In this document: positions 44,666 to 57,198 of the stretch, piece by piece
Position numbering within the stretch: position 1 is the stretch's first letter
How the letters are laid out: every line of letters begins with the position of its first letter
Assembly: GCA_030248295.1 (NCBI GenBank)
Contig: JASANH010001671.1
Coordinates: forward strand, 310,001-374,000
Direction of reading: 5' to 3'
DNA length: 64,000 nucleotides
Source of the DNA: Mesodorylaimus sp. YZB2_4
Taxonomy: Eukaryota > Nematoda > Enoplea > Dorylaimida > Dorylaimidae
Program-made: the position numbers and the translations under genes
Notes under the pieces: generated by a model
What the model was told of the DNA's origin: nothing
Databases searched by the model: none
The model's input: only the letters and a program-made list of their open reading frames with translations

Positions 44666-47600
44666 TCACAGCCTCGAAGTCCGCACTTTGGCAGCTATGC
44701 CCAACGATTCCAGGCGTTTGAGTACCGGCCTGTAAACATCCTTGTTCATTGGTAGAATGACTCCCTTGTCTCGTATTTCTCCTGAAATGCAGCAAACTCA
44801 CAATCAGTCATTATTGTAAAACGAAATCGTGTGGACTGACCATTCAAAATCATCTTGGCTACTATCGCTGCAGTGAAGCCAACTGTACTGGCCATGGCTG
44901 AGTGGCCGTTTGGGTCGCCATAAGCCACGAAATCGACGTGGTGCATTTCCTGAAATGAATGGCAAATTGGTGAGATCATAAACACAGACTCGCATGATAA
45001 GTTCATACCTGCGATTGATCAGGCCATTTTACGCCAATATTATGACGTAACACGACCAGATCACGTTCGTTTTTTTCATAGCTTAGTCTAGAATGTAAGT
45101 AATCACACAGGGTGTCTAATGGCGTGCCCTTCCTCTCGACGACTTCGTCCTCCGAAAACAAGCCGAGACTATAAAAAAAAACGACTACTCGGCCGAGCCT
45201 TAGCGGATTACGCGATAAGTCTTACCCTAACAACGATTGATACTGAACCACGCCTAATTGTTCTTGCACTAAACTTTTTAAACTTTCCACAAAAACGTCC
45301 ACTCGTTGATTGAGAAGGGTGGCTAGTAAATTTTTCTGAAACGACCTACGAATTATTGGAGTGTTGCAATATCCCACGCATGTTTTCTCACCCAAGTTAC
45401 ATCTGGTCCAGTCGAGGGATCGAATGCGGGGTTGTAATCCGGATCGATCAAACCCACAGCACACAAGGCCTTCATTGTATCAGTGAAGCCCTTGTATCTG
45501 AGCGTGCCTCGGAGCAGAGTGTGGGCACCGGGTATGTTGTAGATGGGTGCATAGATGGTTGAGTCTCGATTAGGGAATCCTTCCAAGCTAAACCCGGGCA
45601 TGAAATCGATTTGCATAGTATTGTCCAGAATACTGCCACCAGGAGCGATTTCTACCACTTGATTGCTCTGCAAGTATTTGGCACCAGAAAGCACATTCGT
45701 GAGCACACCTCGCGGACTCCAGCTGAACTTGTACCGCAATGGATTCTCTGAGCATTCGGGCGATGGCAGACCGCCGCAAAATGAAATGAATGAGGTGACC
45801 TGAAATTAGGTGGGACCATATGTGCTTTCCTGGATGCTTCAATGAAACGCTTGTTAGAAGTCTTAGAGTTTCCGCATTATCATCTGGCAGGAGACGACTT
45901 CTGCCTGCTGCCATTTACCACACCTCACTCGTCACATACCTTTCCACCCTTCTCATGAACACTATCGATGCACTCCATGGCTAGCAAATGGTCGATTCCG
46001 GGATCGAGGCCAACTTCATTCACGATGCTCACGCCAGCGTTGAGAGCTCTAAAATCGATCAGCACTCCCCTCAGCTCCTTGAACGAGCTTGAACTAGCTT
46101 ACTCGTTGTGCAAATCCTTCATCTCGGCAGACTGGTAGCTGGTGGTGACCATGTTCGTCTTATGCTTTATGCACAATTTGGCTATGGATGGGTGCAGGTT
46201 GTACGGAAGTAAGCTGAAAAGACGAGACTGCGGAAATGATCAACTTGCCCACACTTTGACACTTTGTGACAAGGATTACAGCATGTACGAGCGGGGCGCA
46301 CTCAAATATGACCTCACCTTAAGGCAACATCGCTGGAGTCGATCAATTTCTCCAATTTGTCCAAATCTTTGCGCACGTCCAGGACTTCGGGCCGAACTCC
46401 AGATGAATATCTAAGCAATCGTTCAACATCAGCTCTTTCCGCTGTCGCAACTGTCACGTCGCAATCGCTATCTTTGCACAGGTATTCAATTACAGGTGCA
46501 GAAACGTAACCAGCACCCAAGACCAGAACTTGATGATTCTTCGATGCGCTGCGCACAACGTGGGATCTAAAAGGAAGCCAAATTAGGTTTTGATTTTGTT
46601 GGGAATCACGCAACTAACTGCTTTCGTCTCAGATCGTCAATGTATTGATAATTGGGGGTGAGTTTTCCATTCGATGTAATCACAGCCTAAAGAGAGTAAA
46701 TTTATGGAGACATTAAAATCTAATCAAGGTTTTAGGTCTTACATTCTTTATCATAGGCGATGCCTCGAACTTCTCGAAAGGTGTTGTTGCGTCTGATTGA
46801 AGCTAAAAAGTGGTTAAGTGTCTAAACCCCGTCTGCAATCCTCCCCAACATCGCATACCATTTCGTAAATATATGGCATCAAGACATCTCCGAAATATTT
46901 GGTCGCTTCTAGAGGCATCTGCGCAGGCATGTTATCCACGCTGCACACAACTAAACCAGCGGGAACGTCAAATCTATAAGGCCATACAAAGTTGCATTAC
47001 TCGAATGTACGACTGATAATCAGCCTGCACTTACTTGTCATAGCTCTTATTCATGCTAGCATCATATATATTGAAGGGTCGATCAATAGTTGTGCACTCG
47101 GTCATAAATTCGATCGATCCACCTGGATCAGCACTAATGTCGCAAATGGCTAACAAGCGATGGGGCAAAGTGGGACATCCAGGAACATCAGGTGCGGTTT
47201 TAGCTTGGGGAGATAACAAGTACTTGGCGTCCGATAACGTTATCAGGCGTGGAGAATTAGGCGCCCAATAAATGCCATTGATAATAACAGAACAATGCTT
47301 GGCGATCTGAAAGTGACACGCTCATGAATACTAAAAACTGCGTTTTGGTGTGGTCTGCATGACTCTCTAAGTATCTGTCTGTCTAGCAAGGGTAGCATTT
47401 GAGGAGGCAACGCGTAAACCCTTTGCAGGGTATTCATACAGACACATGGAGCTGTATATTGACACATGTATATTGACTCACATCTTTCGCAAACGTAGAT
47501 ATATACCGCTCTGGGTGGGTGTCGTACTCCTCGGGATCAAACCGTCCGCCGTCCGCTCGCACCAAGTGGTCGTCCCTGCTGGCAACACAGCCATAAATTT

Positions 47601-48844
47601 TGTTCAGACCTAGAGCAACCTATTGGTATCATAAAGAATAGGCGAGAAGATTTTAAATCTATGAGCTCACTTCCATGCTGAGCCACTTTTGGCAGATTTC
47701 GTACTTCAACATATTCATGCGGCAAGGACTGAAAAATTTCTTGCGCGCCCTAAAATATTAATGTGCAGAAGAGTGAATTAGCACCACGCCATCAAAGAAC
47801 AAACCTGCGATACGTTTCCGGACCCCGTAAAGACGAATATCAGCGGGCCAACCGATCTGGGCATGAGACCAAGTGCAATTTCATATCCCGCATCACGAAT
47901 CGCATTTTGAGCCATGTGAGAGTCGCGGTAATTATGGGCAAGGCCAATATGCTAAAACAATGCTGCAATGCAAATTTATAATCAATTTATCATCAAATTT
48001 GCAAGCTCACCAAAAACGGCGTGTGATGGCCCAGGGCCAAAAGACGTAGACCCAGTCCATGCAGCACGTTGATCATGCCCGCATATCCGGCCCATTTCCC
48101 GAAGGCGACCAGCCGCTGGTTCCGATGGTCGACCATTTTCTCATAATCGATTAGACGGATATTCTAAATGCATGCATGCCGTAAATATTTGTGAGTCTAT
48201 GCCCTGGACCCTTAAGACTATAGCATGACATTGGATGTGTAAATTTGGTCTTTCCAGTTTTTATTCTTCATTATGCAGTGATCAAAGTAATTAGCGCAAG
48301 AATATTGCTCACAGAGAGCTCACGTGTGCCTTTCCCGCCTATCTGCACGCTATGACTCAAGTCTACATACCTTCTGCAACATAGCATCCAGTAAGGGCAT
48401 ATTGTCTTTCTGTGCTTTGATAGTGTGAGAAAAGCAAGCATAGGTCTTGTTCGGATGCAAATCCTCAATTGATGAATTCTTCACGCTCATAATCAACGAC
48501 GCCTCACTAATGTCTTCTTGAGGAATGGCTCCAGCTGCGATGTATTCCTGAAAAGAATGCATTCTCTTAATAACTGACCGAGCAGTGATGGTGTGACTGA
48601 CATGTATGGGATAGGCTCTTCTGTTGGAAGGTTGTATGAGCACTTTCACTCCATCCTTCACCAATCTTCGAACATGGGCGGGCGCCACGGGTGCTCGCCT
48701 TTCCCAGGCATTTATGGTTTCTCTACGAATAGCCACACACGGTTGCACTTTCCATCTTCCTCGACCGAATGACAGTGGTCTAATAGCCGATTTTGCTGGC
48801 CAATGATAATGCCGAGCTGAGCGAAAATTGCTTGTCAAAATCAT
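44666..48844 (-). CDS. aass: Alpha-aminoadipic semialdehyde synthase (lysine-ketoglutarate reductase / saccharopine dehydrogenase)
   Basis: Bifunctional mitochondrial enzyme for the first two steps of lysine breakdown. Eighteen exons (5' to 3'): 48602-48844, 48371-48547, 48011-48163, 47805-47951, 47671-47749, 47482-47609, 47035-47306, 46859-46973, 46743-46802, 46619-46686, 46318-46566, 46103-46213, 45940-46048, 45392-45799, 45226-45335, 45009-45168, 44841-44949, 44666-44781. All phases agree, giving 937 aa (human 926). The Arg/Ser-rich start ([15 protein letters not shown]) fits a mitochondrial presequence. LKR half: [48 protein letters not shown] (about 232-240), [23 protein letters not shown] half: Rossmann [17 protein letters not shown] (about 490-506), [51 protein letters not shown]. 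Both catalytic halves are intact. Confidence 0.96.
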
Positions 48845-50339
48845 GGCTTGAAAATATTTTAATCACGTAATTGTGCCACCATGTGCTTGCAGGAATGAAA
48901 GGCAAACTATGAAGGCGATAAGGCTACCTACTAGTGGGCAGTACAGAATGGCGGCGTAATCGAGCCAGATAAGGCGTGTATCGCGCTTAGGCTTTGTGGC
49001 ATGCGTTGATACGTTTCGTACGTACTGCCTAAGACATGCCGACTCCCATGCACACACTGGTAAAGAAACCGGAATCGTGCGTTCGAGCGATTGTCTCGTG
49101 TAGATTAGAGGCACTGACCTCTGTGCCAGACTGCCAGAGACTGGAACTGTATAGCGTATGTGCGAGGAGGAGAAAGACCATGCGCTGAATTACAGAGAAA
49201 TTCTGTAAGCGCAAATGTGGAAGATGCTGGAGCATGAACACTTCGAAAGTGACTCTTACTGCTTGAAATTACGGCCTCTATTGAAGGGCTAATTTCAAAG
49301 ATTTTATGGCGCCCACGTTTTTTAATCCTGCGCTTTATTGATTACTCTTTCCTAAAAAAAGCCATTGTCTCACGGCCAACTTACTGTCAGACCCGACAGT
49401 TACTTGCAAGGTTTCGATTAAGTAATAGTTTAATGACAGTTTTACTCTTTGAAACACTCACGCACTATGTTATGTCAATGTACAAATACAATATAGTGCC
49501 TAGAGTATATATTATAGAGTTTTTTTTTCCAGGAGACGGCCCATTTTAAGTGGCTCATTTACGTAAGCGCAGGGCCGCCTTGTACTCGTAGTTACGCATA
49601 TTATTCTACGAACTCACGACAAGCTCGAATTTTAAAAAGGTACAGCCATGTACATATTGGATGTATAGTTCGAACAAGGCTTCTGCTCGTCGTGTCTTCA
49701 ATCGCTAGCTTCCTGTTCTGCGTCATGGCAACGAATATAGTACACAGCGAACATGTTTGTCACAGCAAAGGAATTGCTGTCGGGGTCATGTGAACAGCAT
49801 GAACATTCTGGCTATTTCCGAGACCTCGTGCCTTCATGGCTTACATACCCGACCGTGACTTTGGCTGTAATCGACCAGGAAGCGACTACGAAGCTCCCAA
49901 CACGACTTGTCATTTATACATAGCATCTCAAATTCAGATAAGATCGCACACGACTCACTGTGCAGTTATATTTATGAAAAAAGAACCCATGTACCCGGAC
50001 AAATAGTCCATGCATACTACTGCAGCGAAAAAGTTATAGAAACTCTGTTCACCCATCGCCACAGCAGATCGACCATTGGGTTACAATCACAGCCTTCGGC
50101 CAGAACCAAGCCCCGATAATGGAGCCTTGCATGAATGATCAATTGCAATGATGTGTGCAGAGAGTGTCTGGACTGCTGGAGGTCTGGCAATTAAAACCAT
50201 TTCAGCCTTCGAGCGCAGAATGAAATGAGCGCCGAGCAATGTATGTTAAAACTGCAATTAATAGTATAAAAGACCACGCACAGGCCAGGGCACGAAAGTA
50301 CAGTTTTTAGGGTAGGGTACAATAAATATTTGGATAAAA
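48845..50339. other. Intergenic, nothing recognised
   Basis: Promoter side of the AASS gene and 3' flank of the MARCH gene. No gene or paired repeat seen, only short low-complexity T runs near 49511. Confidence 0.4.
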
Positions 50340-51574
50340 TCATTTATTTAAGGCCGACCCGTTACCATCTCCACTTGACGAAGCAACGTATTTTCCACCA
50401 CCGGGTCCAGTTCCACCGCCACCAGCTGGTCCATTTTGAACGTAAATTACCTTATTATACGATTGCCAACGTCGAAAAAGTTGAACGTACATTTTGCATT
50501 GCACGTACATAAAGACTAAACCGCCCGTAAACCCGATTGCAACGACGACTAGCTTCGTCCAAAATGGCCAATCCAATGTCCCGGCTCGAATTTCTTCGGC
50601 CGTACGGTCGATCAATACGTAGAGTGACCATACAACACACGTAATGGCCACTATGTGAAATGTGACCGAGCATAGAATTTTTCGTCTTTCAACGGCACTT
50701 ATATCCAATTTTTCCCACTAAAAGAGAGAGCAGAGCTGTTGGATATAGTGCTGAGGGAATTTCGGGGAAAGGCGGGGCGACGGAAAGACCACGTCCGATC
50801 CCGAACATCTACCTTAGCAGAGATCAGCTAGCAGAAGCGACTACGGTCACCCTCTCCAGGCCGGCTTGCCACACCTGATCTCACCTTTCGAAACGGCTTC
50901 ACTTTCGTCTCCATAATGAAAGTAAAGCGGCACACTTCGCATGATCGAGTCTGCGACGATTTGATCCATTGCTGAAGACATTTCTGATGCACGTATTTTA
51001 GTGAACCAGAACAACAACAGGGCGAAATCAATGGCGCATCTGATGACCCCTCGCAATGGCAGATACGACATATATCGTAGGCCGAGGTGATCGAGGGCGC
51101 CGCTGATCGATTCGACACTGCCGATTGACTTCGGCGAGGCGGTGGTGGCGGTTCAGGAATGTGTACTGACGATGGCGAAGCTTGGGTCTGCGCTGAGATA
51201 CCGACAGGTGCAGCGGCTTCGTAAGGCGGTGGTCCGACAAGAATAACCGTATGTGATGAAGGTCTTTGTGGGTCTGAATTTGGTACAACAGTGACGACCA
51301 GACTGGTGTCACCAGCTGGCGATGTGGGCGCAATGTGCTCAGTGTCACTGCCATCGTTTTCCACCAGCGTACCCGGAGTTGAAAACCCTTGCACATCCGG
51401 ATGTCCCAAAGGCGACAGATTAGCAGTGTTGGTTGCTGCCGAGGTCGGCATGGCCACTTGGCTGCTGTCGTCGTCTTCTTGGTTCGGTGAAATAGAATTT
51501 TCTCGTTTTGGTAACGTTAAAGGCTCGACCGACGATGTACGCGTGGTGGCCTTGGCTGACCACAGGTTCCTCAT
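50340..51574 (-). CDS. MARCH1/8-type membrane RING-CH E3 ubiquitin ligase
   Basis: Two exons, 50885-51574 and 50340-50717, phase 0, 355 aa. The ATG at 51572-51574 ([15 protein letters not shown]) is preceded by an in-frame stop. A long Ser/Pro-rich cytosolic N-terminus (PPPYEA, PEPPPPP) leads to a C4HC3 RING-CH finger at about 169-215 ([27 protein letters not shown]). [16 protein letters not shown] links to two transmembrane helices (about 244-266 and 284-305) joined by the strongly conserved loop [12 protein letters not shown], then [15 protein letters not shown] and YNKVIYVQN. This matches vertebrate MARCH1/MARCH8 and insect relatives, ligases that ubiquitinate membrane receptors for endosomal sorting. 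The C-terminus is Gly-rich. PPPY (a WW-binding motif) in the N-terminus might recruit Nedd4-type partners, which is inference. Confidence 0.93.
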
Positions 51575-54500
51575 ATGAATATAGTACAATCAAACGACCC
51601 TCTCGGATTGAGATAAATTCAGAAAAATACAGTATCACAGAGGTCCAAAATCGAATCGAATTGGAATACGCAAGAAATTATTGATAATTTACAACAGCCA
51701 CACGCTGTGCCAACCTGAAACAGAAAAGATTCTCGTAACCTAGTCTATCTGCGCCATCTCTAGGTGTCAGCTATCAAAAGAAGCAGCCACCGATGACACC
51801 TGGGATTCTTTCTCCCCAACAACGGCATTCTCAAGTTTCGTCTGAAGCAGTCAGCCGACATTCTTTAAAGCCATGCAAGCGAATAGCTGACGGGCTGTAC
51901 GACTGGGAAGCAACATAGATTGTACAAGCCTGGCTCAAAGGGGGATGGTGTCATAAAAAGCGGAAACTAGGGTGGTCTGTATCGATGCTTGCATAAGAGA
52001 GGCTGCCATTGCGCCTTCCCGCAGCCTGTCTTCGCACGTCTTCACATGCCACATTTCAAGGAAGAAATGTGAGTGCGGATGAACTTATTGCACGAGCAGG
52101 ATAATAACTGTCCGACTACATAATCCCGGCTGATCAGTCAGGCAGTTACTTGCCCACCTCCGTACGACTTCGAGCATGTGACTGGGACAGCCTGGCTCTA
52201 ATGACTCCCACTCCTTCTCCTAAAGGCTAATTTCTGGTTTGAGAGCCCAAACAAGTGTGGTAGAAGCTAAAGGAGCAAAAAATGAGGAAAATTAATTCTA
52301 TTAGGCTTCTTACCAATTAGTATTCAAGCGCACTTCGGGTGACTGCGTGTGTCCTGAGCGATTATAACCCGTCCAACGTCCATTGCTCCGTCGTTCATTC
52401 GAGTCGGACTCACCCGCTGATCGCTTACTCCTGATATAAAGTTATACTTTATGCGAAGCGCAGTGATACAAGGTGATATAATGTCAGACGTCGAATGTTC
52501 AAGATCCACGCGCAAAAAGAGAGCACAGAGGCCGCATCAGGTAGCTACTGTAGTAACGGGATCGTTACCAAGGTTGTGACCTTTTTTAGTTATTAGCCAT
52601 ACGTCGACGGGCGTCATTCTGCGTCATAAAACTTAGGTAAGCCCGCTTGTTGTCCAGATAATATGAGACGATTGAGCACGAGCACGAAGGTAAGAAGCCT
52701 GCCAAGCCTCGTCCGTGATCATGTCCATGCCAGGCCATCAAAGGCAGCCACAAAGAATGTGCGTATAAGGAGAGCGGACAAAGAAATTACACGTGCATGG
52801 CTGCACAGGAGGCTCGGAATGGCCGAGCAAACGAGCCGAGAGGAAACCGGACGGGGCATGGAAGCAAGCTAGAAGAGGTCCCGATCGAATGAGACTAGAT
52901 AAAAATATATAAAATACTGGGACAGGCAGTAAGCGAGGGTACTAGGCGCACCTTGGACAACTATAAGCAATACTCGTAGAAAGCCGGAGATCGCTCGTCT
53001 CTTTCGCTTCCTAGACAACCGTGCGGGATCAATAACGGCTTGTCGACGCCGACTGGGCCCATCGGTCGATCGACGCTCATCTGGCTAGCTCCTAAATGAG
53101 AGCCCAGTCCGGCAGTCCCTCCCCGCCACGGCTCGTCGCTTAGCCGTACGAGGGACAAGCCAAGCTAAACTACACCTCGAACAAGCTAGCCGCCTGCCAT
53201 CACTCACACTTTCATTCGCTCAGCTTGATTGGGTGGAGGAGAGGGACAGCAGACGGCAGCTGCTCGGGCTCGGACGAAGCCCGTAGCCATTCCAACTTAT
53301 TAATAACAAAAACTGATTAGCTTACAGAACTGTCTTCGAGTCCATCCAGCCACTAGTTACATTTCCTTCTTGGGAACAGCAACAGCAGCATAGTTCGATC
53401 GCGCAAAACGCCCCGGTCACACGAACTCCCTCCGTACCATACAATTTCTCTGCGCTCGTGGGTTCCCCAGTGCGTGCTTATACCACAGACAAAAGCTCTT
53501 TCCATTCGTCGATGAAAGAATGATCAGTCTTTGTGCAAGAAAAAGGGATACAAAGAAACAGTCCGAGAAAAAGCATTAGTCTCGCAAGCCGAAGCTACTT
53601 TACGCCTCTGTAGATTTCCTATGCAGTATATATGCGGCCAAATTGCCGGGTCTAAATTTGGCGAGTTAGAGATGCCTGATAGCACTGGTCTAAAAAAGTG
53701 ATTTAAAGGGTTCACTGAAACGTCGACCGAATTGAGCTCGGGTAACCAAGAAATCAAAGCCAGCGTTGGCGTCTAGCTGACAGCAGCAGGCACTGAATCC
53801 GCAAAAACCTTTTTCGAACGTTAAAACAACCTGAAAAGTTCCTAATGATGCAAAGCTTCGACAACAATATGCACTGATGCGGGAGTGTAAGCTCGTTCGA
53901 CCAAATCAAGAGGTGGGTGGGACCCAAATGCACTCTTCTCTCAGCCAACCATATCCGTAATTCCTAGAGTTCTTGAAAACAAAATACGCTAAAAGGAAAT
54001 CCTGATAGAAAATAAAATGTTTTGACGATCCAACAATTCATAGAATGATGTTTTTCCACCGTCAGGGAAGGCAGTCTAGGAACCATGGGATTCCATGATG
54101 GTGCTTATTGGCGCCTGGTGTCATGCGGAGAATAGCCTTGTTTATCATAAATAAGACGGTCCATTATTTATGGAAAGAGATACAATAAGTAACATGGCAC
54201 GCACAAACGCATGGTGCAGTATGTTGATCTATGTAAGTATTGCGTTACAAACAACACCTGTTGTTTGTCAGACGGACTGCGGAGTTGATAGTTTTGCTGT
54301 ACGAGTTTTCAATCAATCTGAGAAACCCATGCATTTGAAAAATCAGGCAAACTATATCAATTAAAATGTACATGTGCAATGGTATAATATGACAAAACCA
54401 CAGAGCTCACTCGATATGACACTGTGAGGAATGTCATAAGTCGTAAGTGATGAGCTGTCATAAGTGCCAAAGTTTCTGTGCAATGACTTATTATGCAATA

Positions 54501-54750
54501 AAAACGCCAGAAAGTTTGTTACCCAATTCTCGTTAATGCCTGCTGCTGGTTTCAATCATTTTGCAGAGAAAATGTATTTCTGTATTCTGTATAATCTGTA
54601 TTTCCCCGTCCCGCGGCATAGCACAATCCCCCGTAAGATCATTTTTCCTGAAGGAACGATGAGGAAAAACGATTATTTCAGGAGTTTTAACTAGGTTAAC
54701 ATTTATGGATCGCAGTCATAACGATCAAGCTCCTCGATCAGTAGAGTTGC
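51575..54750. other. Intergenic, no gene supported
   Basis: Open frames are short and featureless, with no repeat pair recognised. It may hold the promoter of the MARCH gene at its left end. Confidence 0.4.
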
Positions 54751-54784
54751 ACCTGGCCGCCGAAGTCATAGAGTCCTGCACGGG

Positions 54785-54925
54785 TATGAAAATCGTACCC
54801 TACCCGTACCCGCTGGACTATCTCTGTACCTACACAAACCCGTACCCGGCGTACCTTACCCATACCCGTACCCGTACCCGTAATTTTTCAAAAAACGTAC
54901 CCATACCCGTACCCGGTTTTTCTAT
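54785..54925. repeat. Short-word patch (tacccg), candidate hAT end
   Basis: TACCCG or CCCGTACCC occurs about fifteen times in 140 bp. Just left of it TAGAGTCCTGCACGGGTATG begins with a YARNG-compatible TAGAG, which could be a hAT terminus. The opposite terminus and a target duplication were not found. Confidence 0.5.
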
Positions 54926-55036
54926 AAATGTTCGAATGGAGTACAAAAACAGAAAAGTAATTAATTCATGAAAATAATCACAGAAAACCGGAGTTTTCAA
55001 GGAAACTCGACCAATTTTTATTAAAAAAAATTTTTA

Positions 55037-55083
55037 GTTATGACGCACTGTGTGACTTCAGAAGTCACACAGTGCGTCATAAC
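55037..55083. repeat. Perfect 47-bp palindrome
   Basis: Two 23-bp arms (gttatgacgcactgtgtgac, then ttc, and its exact reverse complement) are separated by a single A at 55060. It follows an A/T-rich run and lies in a non-coding stretch. Confidence 0.95.
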
Positions 55084-56369
55084 CCACGAATCGCCTGAGA
55101 AATTCTTGCAGCTACTATAGCCGGAGCTGCTACTACTCGTAGTGAGCATGTTGGCCTGCTTAACTGTATTTGTTAGCAAAGATCTATAGAGTTAATCTCT
55201 TACTGTAGCCCGAAGATTCGTCGTTCCAGCCCCCAGTCTCCCGCACTACTCCCGCACTAGACGCTTCACAGCACTGCACATACTCTGCAGTCACACAGTC
55301 GCACTAGGCACACCAAACGGCATCTATCGCTCCCATTTCATTATTTTAGTGTCCATCCCATTTTAAGTTAGCCGCGCTCCAGCTGCTGATCGTGATAACA
55401 CCCACACCTTCTGACAACTGATGCCAGCTGCGCAGGGTAGTAAGAATCTTTTTATTTTTTAAATGCTGTTCACGAATTCCAAAATAATTTAAACAGGAGC
55501 CAATAAATCTCATTCATTCAGTTCTGTATTGATGTACCCTTCTTTTACTGGCTCACTCACGATATCATTCTCATCGTTCGTTGTTGTACGGAAGAACCTC
55601 CCAAAGATTTTTTCCGCTCCTCCTATGCTTACTTTGTTACATGCGGTGAGCTGAATTGTTTAGCGGATGCCTTATGGTCGAGGATCAAAATTACAAAGAG
55701 TTCAGCCATCGATATAGCTGCAACTTCTGATTCCTGAGAGTGACAGAAACTAAAACACATGTGTCTGCACGCAGCATACACGTGTGAGATGGTTTACATA
55801 GTTTATCTCATCGTCAGTGCTCCTTCACTGAAAAGAATTCTTACATGATTCTGAAAAAACCTAGTTTTGTGTCTTCATTAGTTACAGTTCTGTTTTATTA
55901 TTTAACAGCGACCAGTAACAGATAGGAAGCTAAGGCATTTTTTCAGATACTGTAATTCTGTCAGAATTCGATGGAAGGGGAGGGCCAAGAGGAGCAGAAA
56001 TAGGAAGCAGTGAACAAAAGTGCCAGATCATCAGACCACGAGTCCATGTAGAAGTTTCCAAGCACTGTATAAGTAGCTCAAACCTACTGATTAATCAGCG
56101 CAAAATTTGACTCATGTGTGTGGGTCTCTTCTGATGCGATGAGTAATCTATGTTCCTGCTGTTGAAAACTTGCTAAACAGTTTGATAAAGTTCAGCAGTT
56201 GGTGCGATAATGTTTTCAACGAACGCTCTTCGTACTCGCATCTTGCCATGCGACCTTTGGCACAGGCTCTCCTCCAAGGAGCCCTCTGTTCTTCAACCTC
56301 TTCTCCCGCATTTGCATCGGCTGATGTTGAGCAGTGCGATAGCCTCGCTAATATCTGAGCGGCTCTGCC
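55084..56369. other. Intergenic, no gene supported
   Basis: No coding exon or paired repeat recognised up to the secreted-protein gene. Confidence 0.4.
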
Positions 56370-57107
56370 ATGTTCTCGAATTTTGTGTTTTTAATGTTCT
56401 GTGCCCTACAATCCGACATTGCTCGGGCTCAAAGTGGAGCGTGGTTCCTGAGGGTGGCTGTAGAGCCTGAAGTGGAACTTTGCGGTTCTACGAAATTCTA
56501 TTGTGCTGGCACCCGACAGTGTGTTCCTCGAGAAGAACGATGCACTCTTGAACATAAACACCAGAACGGGTGTCCCGAGCAAGGGAAATGCTATTCAGTC
56601 AATTGGAACCCATCGTTGAACATTTCTGGTGCGGACAGTGCTGAGGTGGAAATGGACAACCGATTCTTCATATATCGCGCGTACAGCTCCATTTTGGAGA
56701 GCGGATCGTCCGGAGGAGCTGCTGGCACTGGGAGGAAGATAAAGATGACTAGGCTGTTGGCAAGAAGAGATAAGAGGAATGTGAGACAGGCATTGCGTAC
56801 GTTGATGTTCGATCCTTGGAAACATTCATTCGTTCAGTATCGAGGATTTGTATACGAATTTGGGAAATACGGTGTACAAGAACTAGATATCGATGATCCC
56901 GATTATAAATACGACAGAGAGTGGACCAGTGGGTGGGAAATCGTGGGAGTCAGTGGATGTGTCAGGTCAGATTTGTGGAGGTTTATACGAAAATGGAATT
57001 TTTTCAGAGGGAATTATCTTTGGTACGCAAATAACTGCCATCACTTCACCAATGCTTTTGTCAAATATTTGAAGGAGGGTTGTACTGACCATAAAGTGCT
57101 GGAATGA
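56370..57107 (+). CDS. Secreted protein with Cys-rich N-domain and LRAT/NlpC-like C-domain
   Basis: Single exon, 245 aa. Residues 1-20 (MFSNFVFLMFCALQSDIARA) form a signal peptide. Residues 38-74 hold six Cys (CGSTKFYCAGTRQCVPREER, then C60-C74 region) in a spacing reminiscent of an LDL-receptor class A repeat, but without its acidic calcium box. After a linker, residues 150-235 carry a His followed by a Gly-Tyr/Phe strand pattern (WKHSFVQYRGFVYEFGKYGV, H152) and later NNCHHFTNAFVKYL (C223). The His-then-NCxHF order matches permuted papain-fold families such as LRAT/H-rev107 (NCEHF) and PPPDE proteases. A lipid acyltransferase/hydrolase or peptidase outside the cell is therefore plausible, not shown. 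Two AATAAA signals follow at 57178 and 57193. Confidence 0.8.
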   Translation: MFSNFVFLMFCALQSDIARAQSGAWFLRVAVEPEVELCGSTKFYCAGTRQCVPREERCTLEHKHQNGCPEQGKCYSVNWNPSLNISGADSAEVEMDNRFFIYRAYSSILESGSSGGAAGTGRKIKMTRLLARRDKRNVRQALRTLMFDPWKHSFVQYRGFVYEFGKYGVQELDIDDPDYKYDREWTSGWEIVGVSGCVRSDLWRFIRKWNFFRGNYLWYANNCHHFTNAFVKYLKEGCTDHKVLE

Positions 57108-57177
57108 GTAGCTTGTCTATTATGGTGCGATTGTGGTTGACGCATTTCGAGGCCATCACCTTTTACAATCGATTAAC

Positions 57178-57198
57178 AATAAAAAGGCTTCGAATAAA
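57178..57198 (+). terminator. Poly(A) signals of the secreted-protein gene
   Basis: AATAAA at 57178-57183 and again at 57193-57198, 70-90 bp after the stop codon. Confidence 0.6.

Noticed and set aside
45336..45391. Frameshift in AASS after VTW
   Set aside because: Using the acceptor gtcgtttcag (56-nt intron) restores [10 protein letters not shown] in phase, so the gene is intact.
47610..47670. AASS intron 5 ending at accaatag
   Set aside because: That acceptor breaks the frame. The next one (tgctctag) gives QHG-SLNKIYG, collinear with the human enzyme.
54785..54925. Telomere-like or satellite repeat
   Set aside because: The tacccg words are irregularly spaced and on both strands, unlike a tandem satell​ite or telomere.
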